A stretch of 9,820 nucleotides of DNA from Thioalkalivibrio sp. (GTDB lineage: Bacteria > Pseudomonadota > Gammaproteobacteria > Ectothiorhodospirales > Ectothiorhodospiraceae): contig PULL01000304.1 of assembly GCA_003550945.1 (NCBI GenBank), positions 1 through 9,820 on the forward strand. Reading direction: 5' to 3'. Made by a program: the position numbers and the translations under genes. Of this stretch, positions 6,621 to 9,820 are shown piece after piece. The notes beneath the pieces are model-generated. The model was not told the origin of the DNA. It saw only the letters and a list, made by a program, of their open reading frames with translations, and made no database searches. Numbering within the stretch: position 1 is the first letter of the stretch; each line of letters opens with the position of its first letter.

Positions 6621-8489
6621 TCACTCTTCGGTGCTTACCAGGTGGTAGCAGGGAGCCTTCTCCATGGTGTACTCGCCCGTCTTCGGATCACGACGGGACA
6701 CGGTGAGAACGTGCCAGTTCTCATCGTCGAGCTTCATGGCATCACCCCGGTAGTAGTAACCCGGCCAACGCGTTTCTTTGCGGAACAACGTGTGCTGGAA
6801 CACGCTCTCCGAGGTGAGGTACCGGTGCTTGAGCTCCCAGGCGCGAAGCAGTTCGTGCAGGTTTTCAGCGCCCAGCTTCTCGAGATCCTCCTCGAGGATC
6901 TTCATCTTCTTCATGCCGATGTTGAGCAGCTTTTCGTTCGTCATGTAGCTGACGGTCACGCCACCGCAGTACTCGTCCATCAGTTTCTGGAGACGATCCA
7001 GACCCTGCCGCGGACTCAGGATGTTCGGATGAACCGTGCCGGCCACCACTTCGTTGCGGTACACCTTGTAGTGCTCCAGCGGCTTGAAGATCTCCGCTTT
7101 CCGATCTTCGATCTGCTTGTCGGAAACCCGGATGCCCTCGGCCTTGCCGTCGTCGATGTACTTGCACGCCGCTTTCGCGGCCAGACGGCCCTCGGTGAAG
7201 GAACCGGACGAGAATGCGTGCGGAGTGCCCCCCACCGCGTCGCCCGCGCCGAACAGGCCCGCGACGGTCGTCATGCGGTTGTAGCCCCAGAAATACTCGG
7301 GGGGCGACACGTCCTCGGGACCGGAGCACCACGCGCCACAGCCCGTGGCGTGAGAGCCCATTACGTACGGCTCGGAGGTGGTCAGTTCGGGGTTCTCGTT
7401 CTTCGGATCGACGTCGGTTGCGGCCCAGAGCACCGCCTGACCGACCGTCATGCCGAGGAAGTTTTCCCAGCCCACTTCTTCAAGGTGCGGATCCTGGAAC
7501 GCTTCCATCGTGACCATGTGGATCGGGCCACGGCCGGCGTTCACCTCGTTGATCAACGCGTGGTTGCGCAGACAGGTCGGGATCGGGCGGTGGGTCCGGT
7601 GCGAAGCTTCCGGATCCAGGTACTCCTTGCCCACCATCTTCTGCAGCTCGGGGAACCAGTTGGATTCGTACTCTTCACCCAGGCCGTTCTGCGTGTAGGT
7701 CTTCAGGTGCAGGAAGTACGCGCCAACCGGGCCGTAGCCGTCCTTGAATCGGGCCAGCACGATGCGGTTCTCCATCTGGGTCATCTTCGCGCCAGACTGG
7801 ATCAGCAGGCCATACGCCGAGCCCGAGGACCAAGGTGCGTACCAGACGCGACCCGCACCCTCGCCGACCGAACGCGGCTTGAAAATCATCGACGCGCCGC
7901 CGGCGGCGACGATCACGGCCTTCGACTTGAAGACGTGGTAGTTGCCGGTGCGGACGTTGAAGCCCACGGCACCGGCAACCCGGTTCTCCTTGGCTTCGTC
8001 CATCAGCAGATGCGTAACGCAGATGCGGTTGAACACCTTGTCGGCAGACTTCTTGGCGGCCTCGGCGACGATCGGCTTGTAGGACTCGCCGTGGATCATG
8101 ATCTGCCAGCGGCCTTCACGCTGGTAGGAGCCCGTCTTGGGGTTGCGCATCAGCGGCAGACCCCATTCCTCGAACTGGTGCACGGCGGAGTCGACGTGGC
8201 GGGCCATGTCGAACAGCAGGTCCTCGCGGACCATGCCCATCAAGTCGATGCGCGCGTAACGGACGTGGTCCTCGGGGTTGTTCTCACCCCAGCGGGTACC
8301 CATGTAGCAGTTGATCGCGTACAGGCCCTGCGCCACCGCGCCGGAGCGGTCGATGTTGGCCTTTTCGGCGATAATGATCTTCTTGTCCTGCCCCCAGTAC
8401 CGGGCCTCGAAGGCGGCACCCGTGCCGCCCAGTCCAGCGCCTACTACGAGGACGTCGATGTTGTCTTCGACGATCGTGTCGTGTGCCAT
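6621..8489 (-). CDS. aprA: Dissimilatory adenylylsulfate (APS) reductase, alpha subunit
   Basis: This 622-residue flavoprotein is the catalytic subunit of APS reductase. In sulfur oxidisers it combines sulfite and AMP to form APS in the cytoplasm; the reverse reaction serves sulfate reducers. The FAD-binding dinucleotide fold is at the N terminus with VVGAGLGGTGAAFEA (15-29) and NIDRSGAVAQG (45-55). Active-site candidates are R247 in ARFKDGYGPVG and H380 in MGSHATGCGAW. Both sit at a constant offset of 18 from the catalytic R265 and H398 I recall for Archaeoglobus fulgidus AprA. The second FAD segment is GLFGAGDAVGG (411-421), followed by HAFSSGSFTEGRLAAKAA. Its ATG overlaps the aprB stop by one base (TGATG), indicating coupled translation, and AAGAAGGGG lies about ten bases upstream. 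Direction of catalysis is inferred from the AprM context. Confidence 0.98.
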   Translation of the reverse strand: MAHDTIVEDNIDVLVVGAGLGGTGAAFEARYWGQDKKIIIAEKANIDRSGAVAQGLYAINCYMGTRWGENNPEDHVRYARIDLMGMVREDLLFDMARHVDSAVHQFEEWGLPLMRNPKTGSYQREGRWQIMIHGESYKPIVAEAAKKSADKVFNRICVTHLLMDEAKENRVAGAVGFNVRTGNYHVFKSKAVIVAAGGASMIFKPRSVGEGAGRVWYAPWSSGSAYGLLIQSGAKMTQMENRIVLARFKDGYGPVGAYFLHLKTYTQNGLGEEYESNWFPELQKMVGKEYLDPEASHRTHRPIPTCLRNHALINEVNAGRGPIHMVTMEAFQDPHLEEVGWENFLGMTVGQAVLWAATDVDPKNENPELTTSEPYVMGSHATGCGAWCSGPEDVSPPEYFWGYNRMTTVAGLFGAGDAVGGTPHAFSSGSFTEGRLAAKAACKYIDDGKAEGIRVSDKQIEDRKAEIFKPLEHYKVYRNEVVAGTVHPNILSPRQGLDRLQKLMDEYCGGVTVSYMTNEKLLNIGMKKMKILEEDLEKLGAENLHELLRAWELKHRYLTSESVFQHTLFRKETRWPGYYYRGDAMKLDDENWHVLTVSRRDPKTGEYTMEKAPCYHLVSTEE

Positions 8490-8968
8490 CAGTAGTACAC
8501 CCCTTCTTTCATCTTGAGACCGTTGCTCTCCAGCGTGTGCAGCCCGCCATCATCCATGCGGATGTACTTGGGCTCGTTGAACAGCAGCTGGCTGTCGCGC
8601 ATCTCCTTGCTGGGCCCGCTGACCTCGGCAAGCTTGGGAATATGCTTGCCCCAGGGCTTGGTCGTGATCGGCGAAAGAAACTCCTTCTCCCGGCCATCGC
8701 GGAACTTGATCTTCCAGGCGATGGTGCCGCGTTCCTCATTGCGGTCCACGCGCACGCTGTGCCCCAGCGGAGCGAAGTCGGCGTAGCCGCGGGCGTCGAT
8801 CGCGTGGTGCGGGCAGGCCTTCACGCAGGAGAAGCACTCCCAGCACATGCTGGGTTCGATGTTGTAGGCGCGGCGCGTGGTGGGGTCGATATGCATGATG
8901 TCTGACGGGCAGATGTCCACGCAGTACCCGCAGCCATCGCATCGGGTCATGTATACGAAAGTAGGCAT
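8489..8968 (-). CDS. aprB: APS reductase, beta subunit (ferredoxin-like)
   Basis: This 159-residue iron-sulfur protein carries electrons to or from the FAD of AprA. It has two [4Fe-4S] motifs near the N terminus: C10-x2-C13-x2-C16-x3-C20-P and C42-x2-C45-x2-C48-x3-C52-P, embedded in CDGCGYCVDICPSDIM and CWECFSCVKACPHHAI. The segment from about 70 (WKIKFRDGREKEF) forms the middle beta domain. The tail after about 105 corresponds to the C-terminal arm that wraps around AprA in the known structure. The start is ATG 8968 with GAGG six bases upstream. It lies between aprM (41-base gap) and aprA (one-base overlap), the standard aprMBA order of sulfur-oxidising bacteria. Confidence 0.97.
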   Translation of the reverse strand: MPTFVYMTRCDGCGYCVDICPSDIMHIDPTTRRAYNIEPSMCWECFSCVKACPHHAIDARGYADFAPLGHSVRVDRNEERGTIAWKIKFRDGREKEFLSPITTKPWGKHIPKLAEVSGPSKEMRDSQLLFNEPKYIRMDDGGLHTLESNGLKMKEGVYY

Positions 8969-8973
8969 GGTGA

Positions 8974-8995
8974 TCCTCGATCAATGGTGTTGATC
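8974..8995 (-). promoter_or_regulatory. Short hairpin next to the aprB ribosome binding site
   Basis: On the minus strand, GATCAA and TTGATC (8990-8995 and 8979-8984) form a 6-bp stem with a 5-base loop that ends directly before GAGGA, the aprB ribosome binding site (8974-8978). It occupies most of the aprM-aprB spacer and could affect mRNA processing or translation of the catalytic subunits relative to aprM. Confidence 0.35.
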
Positions 8996-9009
8996 AGTTG
9001 ACTGGCTTA

Positions 9010-9789
9010 TTAGTAGTGGTTCGGCGCTTCCCGCTTGATGCCCAGACCCATGTCCATGGGGGCGTTGCGCAGCAGCTCCAGCGAATGCCGCTGCTGTTGT
9101 TCGGGATCGTCGCGTGTGATGGTGGGGAGGTTCTCCGCGGAGCCATCCGCCCGGGTGATGCGCTTCTGGTAGGCCGCAGCCGGCTTGAAGAACATGTGCG
9201 CGAACTTCGACCAGTACACGGTACCGAACAGCGTGGTGCTGCCGGCGATGAACAGGGCGAAGAAGAGCCAGCCGATCGCGGTGCCCTGGGTGAAGGACCA
9301 CAGCAGAGCGAAGGTGGCGGTGGCGAGAAGCGACAGGATGAAGATGTCTCCCCGCGACACGCGGTACCAAGGGTACCCCTCGGAGGACACGTCGACACGG
9401 ATCGCGAACCAGAACCAGTAGCCTCCGGCGGCGACGGACAGCGCGCCCAGATGCCACAGCAGTGACAGGAACGGAGCGGCCTCGGCGCCGGGGGCGGTGC
9501 GCCCGAAAATCAGGATGGCACTCACCACCACGAAGACGATGAAGCCATACATCATCAGCAGATGGGAATACCGCCGCTGCGAATTGGCGAATTCGCCAGC
9601 CGTCAGCACCTCCTTCCCTACCGTCTTGACCATGAGCCCGATTTTCTCGCCGGAACCCACGCTGCGTTTTGCGCTCTGTTGTGCCTTCTTCGCGTTCTCG
9701 AAGAAATACTTGGCGTTCTTCTTGTGAAGCATGTCGAGAATCACGCCTCCGGCCACCAGGATGACCATCAGCACGACGTAGGTCTGCAT
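9010..9789 (-). CDS. aprM: AprM, membrane subunit associated with APS reductase
   Basis: This 259-residue membrane protein is encoded directly upstream of aprBA, as in Allochromatium-type sulfur oxidisers, where AprM is proposed to link AprBA to the quinone pool in place of QmoABC. Five membrane spans are visible, at about 3-20, 74-95, 106-130, 148-166 and 170-192. There is a charged cytoplasmic loop at 22-72 and a polar C-terminal tail from 203. The segment RRYSHLLMMYGF (72-83) and the block YWSKFAHMFFKP (192-203) resemble haem b-binding subunits of the DsrM/HdrE/NarI type. H76, H113 and H198 are candidate haem ligands; there is no cysteine, so no iron-sulfur centre. The ATG at 9789 has no clear ribosome binding site, and its frame stays open to the window edge (residues ELAAVIPPAV precede it), so the true start may lie further upstream. 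Confidence 0.85.
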   Translation of the reverse strand: MQTYVVLMVILVAGGVILDMLHKKNAKYFFENAKKAQQSAKRSVGSGEKIGLMVKTVGKEVLTAGEFANSQRRYSHLLMMYGFIVFVVVSAILIFGRTAPGAEAAPFLSLLWHLGALSVAAGGYWFWFAIRVDVSSEGYPWYRVSRGDIFILSLLATATFALLWSFTQGTAIGWLFFALFIAGSTTLFGTVYWSKFAHMFFKPAAAYQKRITRADGSAENLPTITRDDPEQQQRHSLELLRNAPMDMGLGIKREAPNHY

Positions 9790-9820
9790 AACCGCCGGCG
9801 GAATGACCGCTGCGAGTTCG

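Noticed and set aside
6387..8495. 702-residue open frame on the plus strand across aprA
   Set aside because: It is antisense to aprA, whose identity is certain. Long antisense frames are expected from the codon bias of GC-rich genes, and the translation is rich in H, V, R and L with no recognisable domain.

Overview
The window is GC-rich, gene-dense DNA from a sulfur-oxidising gammaproteobacterium. The closest style is Ectothiorhodospiraceae/Chromatiales (Thioalkalivibrio- or Allochromatium-like). This rests on two things. A dissimilatory adenylylsulfate (APS) reductase operon with the membrane subunit AprM is typical of sulfur oxidisers. The divergent rhlB / trxA-rho arrangement is a classic gammaproteobacterial synteny, and the Rho protein has exactly the E. 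coli length of 419 residues. The assignment is an inference from gene content, not from a marker-gene comparison.

Region 1 (1-610, + strand) holds the tail of hemW, a small CPXCG-type cysteine-rich protein and an 80-residue Rof/YaeO-family Rho-binding antiterminator. The reading frames overlap by 17 and 4 bases, so they look like one translationally coupled operon. The operon meets rho tail to tail with only 24 bases between the stop codons. Region 2 (608-3859) is rho and trxA on the minus strand with rhlB diverging on the plus strand. The rho leader carries a good sigma70 promoter and a C-rich, G-poor stretch that suits Rho autoregulation. A Rho inhibitor, Rho itself and the degradosome-type helicase RhlB thus lie within 4 kb.

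Region 3 (3982-5211, minus) is one gene that appears to fuse a degenerate SlyD-like FKBP domain to a class I methyltransferase whose motif I is atypical. Region 4 (5331 to the right edge, minus) is an operon: aprM, aprB, aprA, a 130-residue protein of unknown function (perhaps NTF2-like), a SlyD-like FKBP prolyl isomerase and a 53-residue basic protein with a strong ribosome binding site. A strong hairpin follows. AprBA interconverts sulfite plus AMP and APS in the cytoplasm, and AprM probably links it to the membrane quinone/haem b pool. The three trailing genes have no known place in this pathway and are the best candidates for undescribed accessory factors.

No tRNA, rRNA, CRISPR array, insertion sequence or phage feature was seen. 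No gap between genes exceeds about 200 bases; the largest is the trxA-rho spacer at 1868-2068.
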